A program made the position numbers and the translations under genes. A DNA stretch of 41,098 nucleotides from Oscillospiraceae bacterium (lineage in GTDB: Bacteria > Bacillota > Clostridia > Oscillospirales > Ruminococcaceae): contig JAFQUQ010000035.1 of assembly GCA_017408395.1 (NCBI GenBank), forward strand, positions 1 through 41,098. Reading direction: 5' to 3'. The notes beneath the pieces were generated by a model. That model made no database searches, had not been told where the DNA came from, and saw nothing but the letters and a program-made list of their open reading frames with translations. Positions within the stretch are counted from its first letter, which is position 1, and each line of letters begins with the position of its first letter. This document shows, piece after piece, positions 1 to 7,066 of the stretch.

Positions 1-159
1 CGTTGATGCCGCTGTTACCGTTTCGGCTGCGGTTGAAGTTGACTCCGCAATTGTTGTTTCACTTTCCAGCTGCACGGATATTTCTTCCTTTCCGCATCCC
101 GAAAGCACCGCTGCACAAAGTACAATCGCCATTATTCCATTTATTATTTTTCTGAACAT
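1..159 (-). CDS. Putative lipoprotein, N-terminus only (cut by window edge)
   Basis: The reading frame runs from an ATG at 159 to the window edge (53 codons), so only the N-terminus is visible. It has a charged start (MFRK), a hydrophobic stretch, and a lipobox LSGC with the modified cysteine at residue 22. A Ser/Thr/Glu/Ala-rich stretch follows, typical of the flexible tether of a surface lipoprotein. An AGGG-type ribosome site precedes the ATG, and a TTGACA-17-TAAAAT promoter lies further upstream. The mature domain is outside the window, so no function can be given. Confidence 0.75.
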   Translation of the reverse strand, partial: MFRKIINGIMAIVLCAAVLSGCGKEEISVQLESETTIAESTSTAAETVTAAST

Positions 160-194
160 AATCGTCACCCTTTCTGTTTATGCTGTATAACAAT

Positions 195-223
195 ATTTTA
201 ATGCATTATTCCATAATTGTCAA
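195..223 (-). promoter_or_regulatory. Sigma-A promoter of the lipoprotein gene
   Basis: Read on the minus strand: TTGACA (complement of 218-223), 17-nt spacer, TAAAAT (complement of 195-200), about 35 nt before the lipoprotein ATG. Confidence 0.7.
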
Positions 224-243
224 TATTTTACCCCGATAAAAAC

Positions 244-273
244 AAAAAGGTCAGCACACGCCAACCTTTTTTA
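244..273 (-). terminator. Rho-independent terminator after the DUF368 gene
   Basis: On the minus strand AAAAGGT and ACCTTTT flank a short wobble-paired stem and a GTGT loop, followed by a T-rich tail. It lies just past the stop codon of the DUF368 gene. Confidence 0.75.
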
Positions 274-281
274 CACTCATA

Positions 282-1166
282 TTATTTTTTACCGTCCGCA
301 AGCTTTTTCATAAACTGCATACCAACAATCACCGCACCGCCTATAAGGAAAAATACAATGCTGAATGTGTCAAAGGTCATTGCAGGCTGAGGGGTATCAA
401 GAGTTGCAGGACCCATTACGATAGAATAAATCGACCCCAGCATAAGACCGATAATAAGGTAAATCATACCGCCCCTGAACTTTTTAAGCGCCATACGGAT
501 AAGCTTTATAGTCGAGACCGCACCCGTTATTACACCCAGACCAAATGCAACAAGTACGGGGAAAGCGTGGAAATCTAAGTGCAGGAAATCCTTTATGCCT
601 GTTATGATAGGCAGGTATAATCCGAAAATAAGCAGCAGAGTCGAGCCTGAAATTCCGGGGAGTACCATTGCGCAAATTGCAATCGCTCCTGCCGCAAAAA
701 TGTACAGGTACATAAGCAGGCTTGGGTCATTTAAATCCATTGAATTTCCGCCGCCGACAGGGTTAAAGTAAGTTATCAGCGAAACCACCGCCGCACCTAT
801 CAGCGTCATAAAGCAGAATTTCCACTTTTCCTTAAGGCACTGCTTTTCTTCCATAATCACGACGGGTATCGCAAAAATTATAAATCCCATAAAAAGCGAC
901 GATACGCTGTAAATATGCTTCTCAAACAGGTTTGCAAGTATCACCACCGCAAGTCCGAAGCTTATTACCCAGCCTATACCGAGGTTTACAAGGTAGAAAA
1001 ACGCTTTCTTGCGCTCATCCTTTGTGCCTGAGATAAGGTCGTTTATTGAGTTTATAAAGTCGTCGTAAAAGCCCATAAGGAACGCAACCGTTCCGCCCGA
1101 AACTCCGGGCACGCTGTCGGCAAGCGCCATACAGAAGCCGTTTATAAAAGTCATTATTTTTTTCAT
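282..1166 (-). CDS. DUF368 domain-containing polytopic membrane protein
   Basis: 294 residues, the usual length for DUF368 proteins, with about eight or nine hydrophobic segments. The family signature is visible: an N-terminal ADSVPGVSGGT motif at about residues 16-26 and a second, related LPGISGST motif at about 169-176. Such paired P-G-x-S-G motifs indicate an internally duplicated transporter fold. DUF368 proteins have been linked to undecaprenyl-phosphate recycling in Gram-positive bacteria (PopT/UptA-related work, general family knowledge); whether this protein does that is inference. The start is supported by GGGAG before the ATG. A MITE-like repeat begins about 30 nt upstream, so its promoter must lie in or beside that repeat. 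Confidence 0.88.
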   Translation of the reverse strand: MKKIMTFINGFCMALADSVPGVSGGTVAFLMGFYDDFINSINDLISGTKDERKKAFFYLVNLGIGWVISFGLAVVILANLFEKHIYSVSSLFMGFIIFAIPVVIMEEKQCLKEKWKFCFMTLIGAAVVSLITYFNPVGGGNSMDLNDPSLLMYLYIFAAGAIAICAMVLPGISGSTLLLIFGLYLPIITGIKDFLHLDFHAFPVLVAFGLGVITGAVSTIKLIRMALKKFRGGMIYLIIGLMLGSIYSIVMGPATLDTPQPAMTFDTFSIVFFLIGGAVIVGMQFMKKLADGKK

Positions 1167-1194
1167 ATTTTTTCTCCCGAATACAATTATGTTA

Positions 1195-1368
1195 CAGTCT
1201 GTCGAAAAATCCTTTCGACAATGAATAGTGAATATTGAATAATGAATAATTATGGAATTGCCTTCAGCAATAATATCAAAAATGTCCGCAAAGCGGACAC
1301 CTTACCTATTCATTATTCATTATTCTTTTTTCATTTTTCATTAGCCTGTCGAGTTTATCGACAGGCTC
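1195..1368. repeat. MITE-like dispersed repeat, copy 1
   Basis: 174 bp with no coding capacity, closely matching copy 2 at 3104-3285 in the same orientation. Structure from left to right: hairpin TGTCGAAA/TTTCGACA; A/T-rich block of GAATAATGAATAAT type; a GCAATAATAT segment; hairpin GTCCGCAAAGCGGAC; an ATTCATTATTC block complementary to the left A/T-rich block; end hairpin GCCTGTCGA/TCGACAGGC. The whole element can fold into one long hairpin. GTTA sits directly at both edges (1191-1194 and 1369-1372), a possible 4-bp target duplication, although four bases can match by chance. Confidence 0.8.
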
Positions 1369-1443
1369 GTTACTTATTATGCCACACTTTTCCCCATTTT
1401 TCAAGAGGTATCGGATAAGTTTCGGATAAGTTTGCTTTTGGTG

Positions 1444-1472
1444 TTGAAATATTTTTTGATTTGTGTTATAAT
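1444..1472 (+). promoter_or_regulatory. Sigma-A promoter of the two-gene EAL unit
   Basis: TTGAAA at 1444-1449, 17-nt spacer, TATAAT at 1467-1472, with an extended -10 (TG at 1464-1465). About 40 nt before the start of the small membrane protein. Confidence 0.85.
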
Positions 1473-1513
1473 GTATATAAACTAAGATTATTTATGGAAC
1501 GGAGTTGGTTAAA

Positions 1514-1849
1514 TTGCGTAAATATTTCACAGAATTTACTAAATATATACTTGAACAGCTTGAAAACGAAAACGCTGACCTTCCCCTGCTCCGTGAAGAG
1601 CTTCTGCTTAAAATTTCTTTTATGCAGCACGAAAGATTTATCCATCTTATAGTTACCGTGCTGTTTGCAATTCTGCTTTTTCTGAGCCTGATAATTTTCT
1701 TCGTTTCGCAGATCTCAGGCTTTCTGATAGTCTGCCTGCTTATGCTGGCACTTCTTATTCCCTACATTTCACACTATTTCTTCCTTGAAAACGGTGTGCA
1801 GAAGCTGTATTCCGTTTATGACAGGCTAAACTCAATGATGAACAAATAA
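1514..1849 (+). CDS. Small two-helix membrane protein of unknown function
   Basis: About 111 residues from a TTG at 1514. I prefer this to the TTG at 1505 because GGAG at 1501-1504 would touch the earlier start but is well spaced for 1514. The protein has a soluble, acidic N-terminal third, then two adjacent hydrophobic helices (roughly residues 42-65 and 66-92) with almost no loop, and a short C-terminal tail ending NSMMNK. I do not recognise the family. It is the first gene of a two-gene unit, 18 nt before the EAL gene, so it may anchor or partner that protein at the membrane. That role is inference. Confidence 0.75.
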   Translation: MRKYFTEFTKYILEQLENENADLPLLREELLLKISFMQHERFIHLIVTVLFAILLFLSLIIFFVSQISGFLIVCLLMLALLIPYISHYFFLENGVQKLYSVYDRLNSMMNK

Positions 1850-1867
1850 ATTTCAGGAGAACTTGAT

Positions 1868-3073
1868 ATGAATATAACTGCGGACATTGTTCGTGAAGTA
1901 ATAGAAAACGAAAGCATTTTCGTGGAATTTCAGCCTATTATCTCCCTTAATACGAAAAAAATTATCGGTCTGGAGGCTCTCGCAAGAGGCGCTTATCAGG
2001 GCGAAACGGTTTCTCCTTATTTCCTTTTCAGATACGCAGGCGAAAACGGCAGCACCCTTCACGTTGACCGTCTCTGCCGTGAAAAGGCTATGAAGGCTTT
2101 TACCCACGAAACTGCTGCACCTACCCTTTTTGTAAACTTTGAGACATCCGTGCTCAATGATATTGAAGCAGGAAACGGCGAGTTCCTCAGGACTGCCGAG
2201 GAACACAACATCGCCCCGGGAAATATCGTAATCGAGCTTAACGAGTCCTATGTAAAGGACAGCTACAACCTGCTTATGTTCGTAAACTTCTACCGTTCAA
2301 AGGGCTTCCTTATCGCCCTTGATAACGTTGGAAGCGGTCCCGATACCATTAACCGTCTTATGCTCATAAACCCCGACATCATCAAAATCGACAAGGCTAT
2401 CGTTTCAAATATCGAGTCCAACACCTACAACCAGCAGGTGTTCAAGTCGATTATCCAGACAGCACAGAAAATAGGAGCTATGACCATTGCACAGGGCGTT
2501 GAGACCGTTGACGAGGTCGTGACCTGTATGCTTATGGGCGTGGACTATTTCCAGGGCTTCTATTTCTCAAAGCCCGAACAGTTCAATTACATATTCTCAA
2601 ATGATGTACGCCTTAAACTTGAGGACGCTGCAATGCGCCTTAATTTAAGTATGAAGAACAACCCTACCGTTGCAACGGTAAAAATTGAAACCTACAAGCG
2701 TATAATTTACGACCTTGTAAATCATCTGACGGGTGTTTCTCCCGAAAAATACGATGATGAACTCAGCAGATACGTTTCACAGCACAGCGAAATAGAGTGT
2801 GCCTTCCTTATTGACAGCAGGGGCTTTCAGATCACAGACACGGTAACAGGTCCCGACACGGTCATTTCAGAAGGCTACGCACCTGCTCCAAAGGGCGTTA
2901 ACCACGACATAAAAAATTATTTCTATGCCATAAAGGAGCAGATTGAAGACCCCTTCATTTCAGGCTGGTACATTTCCAGCGCAACAGGCAACAACTGCAA
3001 GACTATCTCCTCACATTTCTACAACACCAACAACGAGCTTATCGTTGCCTGCGTTGACCTTAAGAAAAAATAA
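1868..3073 (+). CDS. EAL-domain protein with degenerate active site and C-terminal Cache-like domain
   Basis: 401 residues; AGGAGA precedes the ATG. An EAL domain (about residues 10-245) carries EALAR at 36-40, N90, E123, KID at 174-176 and the QGFYFSKP end motif. Two catalytic positions differ from active c-di-GMP phosphodiesterases: DDFG is D152-N-V-G, and EGVE is Q209-G-V-E, so the usual general-base glutamate is glutamine. A helical linker leads to a C-terminal Cache/PAS-like region (about 295-400) with LIDSRGFQI and a typical DPFISGWYISSATG stretch, an arrangement like Bacillus YkuI. It probably binds c-di-GMP or a ligand rather than hydrolysing c-di-GMP (inference). No signal peptide or membrane helix is seen; the upstream small membrane protein may tether it. 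Confidence 0.9.
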   Translation: MNITADIVREVIENESIFVEFQPIISLNTKKIIGLEALARGAYQGETVSPYFLFRYAGENGSTLHVDRLCREKAMKAFTHETAAPTLFVNFETSVLNDIEAGNGEFLRTAEEHNIAPGNIVIELNESYVKDSYNLLMFVNFYRSKGFLIALDNVGSGPDTINRLMLINPDIIKIDKAIVSNIESNTYNQQVFKSIIQTAQKIGAMTIAQGVETVDEVVTCMLMGVDYFQGFYFSKPEQFNYIFSNDVRLKLEDAAMRLNLSMKNNPTVATVKIETYKRIIYDLVNHLTGVSPEKYDDELSRYVSQHSEIECAFLIDSRGFQITDTVTGPDTVISEGYAPAPKGVNHDIKNYFYAIKEQIEDPFISGWYISSATGNNCKTISSHFYNTNNELIVACVDLKKK

Positions 3074-3080
3074 AAACCGA

Positions 3081-3103
3081 ACGGGCGGATATTATCCGCC
3101 CGT
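3081..3103. repeat. Terminator stem, left duplicate
   Basis: A perfect 23-bp palindrome beginning ACGGGCGG, 7 nt after the EAL stop codon and identical to 3286-3308. It has the shape of a terminator stem but no T-run follows; instead the repeat element starts at 3104. Confidence 0.85.
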
Positions 3104-3285
3104 CAGTCCGTCGAAAAAGTCTTTTCGACAATGAATAGTGAATATTGAATAATGAATAATGAAAAATTATGGAATTGCCTTCGGCAATAATATTAATAAT
3201 GTCCGCAAAGCGGACTCCTTAATTATTCAATATTCATTATTCTTTTTTCATTTTTCATTAGCCTGTCGGGTTCATCGACAGGTTC
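3104..3285. repeat. MITE-like dispersed repeat, copy 2
   Basis: 182 bp, same orientation and order of parts as copy 1: left hairpin GTCGAAA/TTTCGAC, A/T-rich arms, GCCTTCGGC and GTCCGCAAAGCGGAC hairpins, complementary ATTCATTATTC arm, right hairpin CCTGTCG/CGACAGG. It differs from copy 1 mainly by a 9-nt insertion near the end of the left A/T-rich arm and scattered substitutions, some of which preserve pairing. It has no coding capacity. Both edges abut the duplicated 23-bp palindrome. Confidence 0.85.
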
Positions 3286-3320
3286 ACGGGCGGATATTAT
3301 CCGCCCGTTATAATTTTTTT
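3286..3320 (+). terminator. Terminator of the EAL unit, right duplicate with the T-run
   Basis: Second exact copy of the 23-bp palindrome (3286-3308), here followed by TTATAA and seven Ts. The T-run overlaps the last base of the DUF4363 gene on the other strand. Joined directly to the EAL stop this would be a normal terminator, so the ancestral site was probably stem plus T-run before the repeat arrived. Confidence 0.8.
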
Positions 3321-3700
3321 CAGAAAATATTAGCCGCAAGAGGCAGCTCCTCTCTGTACAGGATTTCAAGCTGACGGCGTGCGTTGCTTATTTCAGCTTC
3401 AAGCTCGTCGTTTGCTTCCTCGCTGTAAGGACGTATTTTTGCAATGGTCACATTAAGCTCGTTAAGCTTTTCCTCACGCACCATAAATGACATCCTGCTC
3501 CGATAGCTGAACCACTCCTTTTCAAGCTCCGCCGCCTTTTCTTCCGCAGCTGCCATATCATCATTCTCGCTGTACGCTTTTACCTCATCAAGCAGGGAAA
3601 TAATATACCTGCTCTCATTCCTTATTGTAAGTGCCGCAAATGCTGAATAGGCTAGTATCCCCAGCAGAACTGATACCGCCGCAATAAGACGCTTTATCAT
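3320..3700 (-). CDS. DUF4363 family protein
   Basis: 126 residues with one N-terminal membrane helix (about residues 4-25) and an Ala/Glu-rich helical remainder that likely lies outside the membrane. Length and pattern fit DUF4363, a clostridial family usually encoded beside DUF421 genes. The start is an ATG preceded by GGAGGGAG; its first bases overlap the stop of the DUF421 gene (ATGA junction at 3697-3700), so the two are translationally coupled. Its molecular role is unknown. The pairing with DUF421 and the nearby germination operon suggest a spore or cell-envelope role, which is inference. Confidence 0.85.
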   Translation of the reverse strand: MIKRLIAAVSVLLGILAYSAFAALTIRNESRYIISLLDEVKAYSENDDMAAAEEKAAELEKEWFSYRSRMSFMVREEKLNELNVTIAKIRPYSEEANDELEAEISNARRQLEILYREELPLAANIF

Positions 3701-4386
3701 TTTTTCTCCCTCCTGCTCCGTTCCTTTCTTACAACCGAATATGTCCCCTCCGAATCCATTGTCATAAGGAAAATGTCCTTTGCAATGGTTTTTTCTTTTT
3801 TAAGAATGTCGTTTACCCTGCTCATATCAATGCCTGTACGCTTTAAATTTTCTTCAATAACAGAGCCGTCCTCTATGATAATTTCGGGCGGGTCAATGCT
3901 TTTTCCGTGAAGCCTCATATCCTTGTTGGTAACGTTTCGGTACTCGTATTTCTGATAGATTGAAATTGTACCCGTGGTTTCAACAACTGCGTACTGCACC
4001 TCGCTTATGTCAAAAATGCTTAAGCTGTGCATTGCTTCAATAAGGTCATCCACCGTAAACCGCAGGTCACGCATTTTCTTCTGGTCTATCCTGCCGTTGC
4101 TTACGATAACCACGGGCTTTCCTCCCGTTAGATTACGCACCGTCCTTGATTTTACGCCTATGCAGGACATAACTACATCAAGGCAGGCAAGGGTCAGCAC
4201 AGGAATTATCCCCGTAAACAGCGGCATACCCGTATCCTCAACAGGCAGAGTCGCAATGTTTGAAATAAGTATCGTCACCGCAAGCTCTGAAGGCTGAAGC
4301 TCCCCTATCTGATGCTTGCCCATAAATCTTACCGCCGCAAGCAGCAGCAGATACAATATAACCGCCCTTATAAAAACCACTGTCAT
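3697..4386 (-). CDS. DUF421 (YetF-like) membrane protein
   Basis: 229 residues. About three hydrophobic segments occupy residues 1-80, with the family hallmark RFMGKHQIGELQPSELAVTI at about 21-40; the soluble DUF421 domain follows (GGKPVVIVSNGRI near 108-121 and ALHS-like AMHSLSIFDISEVQYAVVE). The ATG is preceded by CGGAGGAAAC. YetF-type proteins of Bacillus spores ('2Duf' and relatives) affect inner-membrane resistance and germination; the same role here is inference, supported by the divergent gerA-type operon. It heads a two-gene unit with DUF4363, and a possible sigma-G-like promoter lies in the divergent gap. Confidence 0.88.
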   Translation of the reverse strand: MTVVFIRAVILYLLLLAAVRFMGKHQIGELQPSELAVTILISNIATLPVEDTGMPLFTGIIPVLTLACLDVVMSCIGVKSRTVRNLTGGKPVVIVSNGRIDQKKMRDLRFTVDDLIEAMHSLSIFDISEVQYAVVETTGTISIYQKYEYRNVTNKDMRLHGKSIDPPEIIIEDGSVIEENLKRTGIDMSRVNDILKKEKTIAKDIFLMTMDSEGTYSVVRKERSRREKK

Positions 4387-4415
4387 AAAAGTTTCCTCCG
4401 TTTTTTATCTGCTTC

Positions 4416-4445
4416 TATTTTGCTGCATAAATCTTTGGTTATTCC
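4416..4445 (-). promoter_or_regulatory. Possible sigma-G/F-type promoter for the DUF421 unit
   Basis: On the minus strand GGAATA (complement of 4440-4445), 17-nt spacer, CAAAATA (complement of 4416-4422). Compared with the forespore consensus TGAATA/CATACTA each box has one or two mismatches, so this is suggestive only. No good sigma-A promoter is visible in the same place. Confidence 0.3.
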
Positions 4446-4446
4446 T

Positions 4447-4477
4447 TGAATTAAATTAAAATTCCCTGTGCATAATA
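4447..4477 (+). promoter_or_regulatory. Probable sigma-G-type forespore promoter of the gerA operon
   Basis: TGAATT at 4447-4452, 18-nt spacer, CATAATA at 4471-4477. Each box has one mismatch to the Bacillus sigma-G consensus (TGAATA, CATACTA). It ends about 28 nt before the GTG start, and gerA-type operons are classically sigma-G-dependent. Confidence 0.6.
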
Positions 4478-4505
4478 TCAGCAGTAAACAAAAAGGAGGG
4501 CTACT

Positions 4506-6005
4506 GTGACGCCTGACGGTTATAATTATAAAAATCTGCCCCTTTCTCAATCCCTTGATGAGAACATTTTAAACATACGCCGTATTTTAAACAATACCTC
4601 TGACCTTCGTGTCAACGACTTTGAAGTTTCGGGAATAAAATGCAGCCTGCTCTGCCTTGAAGGTATGGTTTCCACCGATGTTATCTCCAAGCTTATCCTT
4701 AATCCTCTTACTGCTGTAAAGCTTCCCGATGATGTAACTCCTCCACAGCTGTTCAAGCATTTCAACAGCCGTATGCTTCTTGGAATAGACCGTCCTGTTC
4801 TGATTTTTTACGGCGACCTTATCCAGCGGCTTATGAGCGGATTTGCGCTTATTCTTGTGGACGGGATGGATTCTGCTCTGGGAATGGGCGTTCAGGGCTA
4901 CGCTTCAAGAGGGGTGCAGGAGCCTTCAAGTGAAGGAAATATCTACGGCTCACACGACGGCTTTGTTGAAATAGTAAGGTCAAATATGTCCCTTGTAAGA
5001 CGGCGCATAAAATCCCCTTTTATGCGTTTCAGCCTTTTCTCCGTAACCAAAATCAGCAGCGTTGACGTGGTAGTCGCATATATGGCGGACAGAGTGCCGA
5101 AAAGCTTCGTTGAAAAGGTCAGACGCAAGCTTAAGGATATGGATATTGAAGCCATCCTTTCAAGCGGTTATGTTGAGCCTTTTCTCAACGACACCAAGCT
5201 TTCGTTTTTTTCGGGCGTTTCCGTAACGGAGCGTCCCGACGTATTCTGTGCAAAAATCCTTGAAGGAAGGGTAGGCGTGCTTATTGACGGCACACCCTTT
5301 GCGCTTGTACTGCCTGCACTTTTTATAGAGAATTTCCAGACCCTTGATGATTACGCCTTCCGTCCTTATTACACGACCTTTGTACGCTGGATACGATACC
5401 TTGCATTTTTTGCGGCGGTGTTCCTGCCTGCCTTTTACGTTTCAACGGTAACATTTCATCCCGAACTTTTCAATCACACTCTCCTTGTTACCCTTGCGGA
5501 AGCAGAGGAGCTGACTCCCCTTCCGCTGGTGCTTGAAGCTCTGTTTGTGCTTGTGTTTTACGAGATAATCCGTGAAGCGGGGGTACGTCTGCCTAAAAGC
5601 GTGGGCGGTGCGGTTTCCATAGTGGGCGGCCTTATTATCGGCGACGCTGCTGTTGCGGCAGGTATTATTTCAAACCCTATGCTGCTTGTGTGCGCAATTT
5701 CCGTTACAGCGTCCTTTGTTGTGCCGTCCCTTAATCAGCCTGTGACTGTACTGCGGTTTATTACGGTAATAACGGGCGGTCTGCTTGGACTTTACGGCGT
5801 TGCTCTGACTGCGGCTGTTATGCTTGTAAACATCTGCTCGCTTGAAAGCAGCGGTGCGCCTGTCACATCGCCCCTGTCACCCTTTACACCACGTTCAATG
5901 CGTGACGTTCTGACACGTACAGGCTTTAAACAGATGGGCGGCAAGCCCGCATGGATAGAAAGACTTACGGGCGTTCACATTTCCCATGAGGAGGATCGAG
6001 CTTGA
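4506..6005 (+). CDS. GerA-type spore germination protein, A subunit (GerAA/GerKA family)
   Basis: 499 residues, normal for the family. The start is a GTG behind a strong AAAGGAGGG site. A soluble N-terminal half (about 1-285) contains the family motif RGVQEPSSEGNIYGSHDGF at about 135-153; residues about 290-460 form several membrane helices, and a short C-terminal tail contains TPRSMRDVL. With GerB and GerC it forms the nutrient germinant receptor of the spore inner membrane; recent work on the family proposes that the A subunits form oligomeric ion channels. It is the first gene of a three-gene operon, and its stop overlaps the gerB start (TTGA at 6002-6005). The germinant cannot be predicted from sequence. 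Confidence 0.95.
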   Translation: MTPDGYNYKNLPLSQSLDENILNIRRILNNTSDLRVNDFEVSGIKCSLLCLEGMVSTDVISKLILNPLTAVKLPDDVTPPQLFKHFNSRMLLGIDRPVLIFYGDLIQRLMSGFALILVDGMDSALGMGVQGYASRGVQEPSSEGNIYGSHDGFVEIVRSNMSLVRRRIKSPFMRFSLFSVTKISSVDVVVAYMADRVPKSFVEKVRRKLKDMDIEAILSSGYVEPFLNDTKLSFFSGVSVTERPDVFCAKILEGRVGVLIDGTPFALVLPALFIENFQTLDDYAFRPYYTTFVRWIRYLAFFAAVFLPAFYVSTVTFHPELFNHTLLVTLAEAEELTPLPLVLEALFVLVFYEIIREAGVRLPKSVGGAVSIVGGLIIGDAAVAAGIISNPMLLVCAISVTASFVVPSLNQPVTVLRFITVITGGLLGLYGVALTAAVMLVNICSLESSGAPVTSPLSPFTPRSMRDVLTRTGFKQMGGKPAWIERLTGVHISHEEDRA

Positions 6006-7066
6006 CTGCAAAAATAAGCTGTAAACAGTTTCTTATACTGCTTCTTATATGCCGTATCTTTACGCTGATGACCTTTGTTCCCCTTGCTTCGGAGGGGTAT
6101 GCATTCACGTCACAGATAACGGCGATGCTGATTTCAACGGCAATTCAGGCGGTGCTTGTTATACCTGTAATTCTGTTCAGCAGGCTTTGCCCCGACACTA
6201 CCGTCACCGCCGCAATTAAGGATAAAAACAAGGCGGCAGGTATCATTGCCGCCGCTTTATATCTGATATTCTTCCTTGCACATTCCGTAAACTGCACAAT
6301 ACACTTTATGGAGTTTTTAAGGAGCAGATTTTTTTACGGTGCAGGTGCGGCAGTAATGCTTGCGGTATTTGCGGCGGCGTGTGTTTACTGTGCCTACTGC
6401 GGCATTGAGGGGCTTGCAAGAAGCGGTGCGTTTGTGCTGATATTCTTTGTGCTTACCATAATTTTAATGACGGCGGCGTCCTTCGGAAATTTCAGCACCC
6501 TTAATTTTTATTCCGATAGCCCTGACAACAGCCTGTGGAAAGCGGTAACGGACGACCTTGCACGGAACTGTGAGATTACTGCGGCGGCATTTCTCATTAA
6601 AAATACCGATAAGCCCTGCCGTAAGGGATTGTACGGTCTGCTTGCGGCAAAGCTTGTTCTTACAGCGCTGATAATGTCGCTTGTTACGGGTATTCTGGGG
6701 GGATATGCTCAGCTGACGGACTATCCTTTTATGGAGGTCGGCTCTTACAGCGAAACACGGCTTTTCCAGCGGAACGACTCACTTTATCTTATTCTGTGGA
6801 CCCTTGCGGCGGTAATAAGCGTGTCGCTTTTTATCCGCATAACCGCAGGACTTGCCTGCGAAATTGCACCGAAGCTTAAATTTGCAAGCCCTGTTGCAGG
6901 GGCGGCTGTGTTTCTGATCTCGGCACTGTCAATTTATGCGGATTACGATTTTGCAAGACTTGCAGGCTATATCTGCGGCGGCTTTGCCGTGACGGTTTTT
7001 ACGGGACTCATTCCCCTTGCGGCTTATCTTATTTTACGAAAAAAAGGAGGCGGTGCAGTTGATTAA
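6002..7066 (+). CDS. GerB-type spore germination protein, transporter-like subunit
   Basis: 354 residues, almost entirely hydrophobic, with about ten predicted membrane helices in the APC-superfamily (GerAB/ArcD/ProY) pattern. It starts with TTG at 6002, overlapping the previous stop as TTGA, with GAGGAGG close upstream. In this receptor family the B subunit carries the germinant-binding pocket. The last residues (GGGAVD) are encoded by the bases that also form the ribosome site and start of gerC, so the three genes are tightly coupled. Confidence 0.93.
   Translation: MTAKISCKQFLILLLICRIFTLMTFVPLASEGYAFTSQITAMLISTAIQAVLVIPVILFSRLCPDTTVTAAIKDKNKAAGIIAAALYLIFFLAHSVNCTIHFMEFLRSRFFYGAGAAVMLAVFAAACVYCAYCGIEGLARSGAFVLIFFVLTIILMTAASFGNFSTLNFYSDSPDNSLWKAVTDDLARNCEITAAAFLIKNTDKPCRKGLYGLLAAKLVLTALIMSLVTGILGGYAQLTDYPFMEVGSYSETRLFQRNDSLYLILWTLAAVISVSLFIRITAGLACEIAPKLKFASPVAGAAVFLISALSIYADYDFARLAGYICGGFAVTVFTGLIPLAAYLILRKKGGGAVD

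Noticed and set aside
1195-3285. Composite transposon
   Set aside because: The flanking repeats have no transposase gene and are too small to be insertion sequences; only MITE-like behaviour can be proposed.
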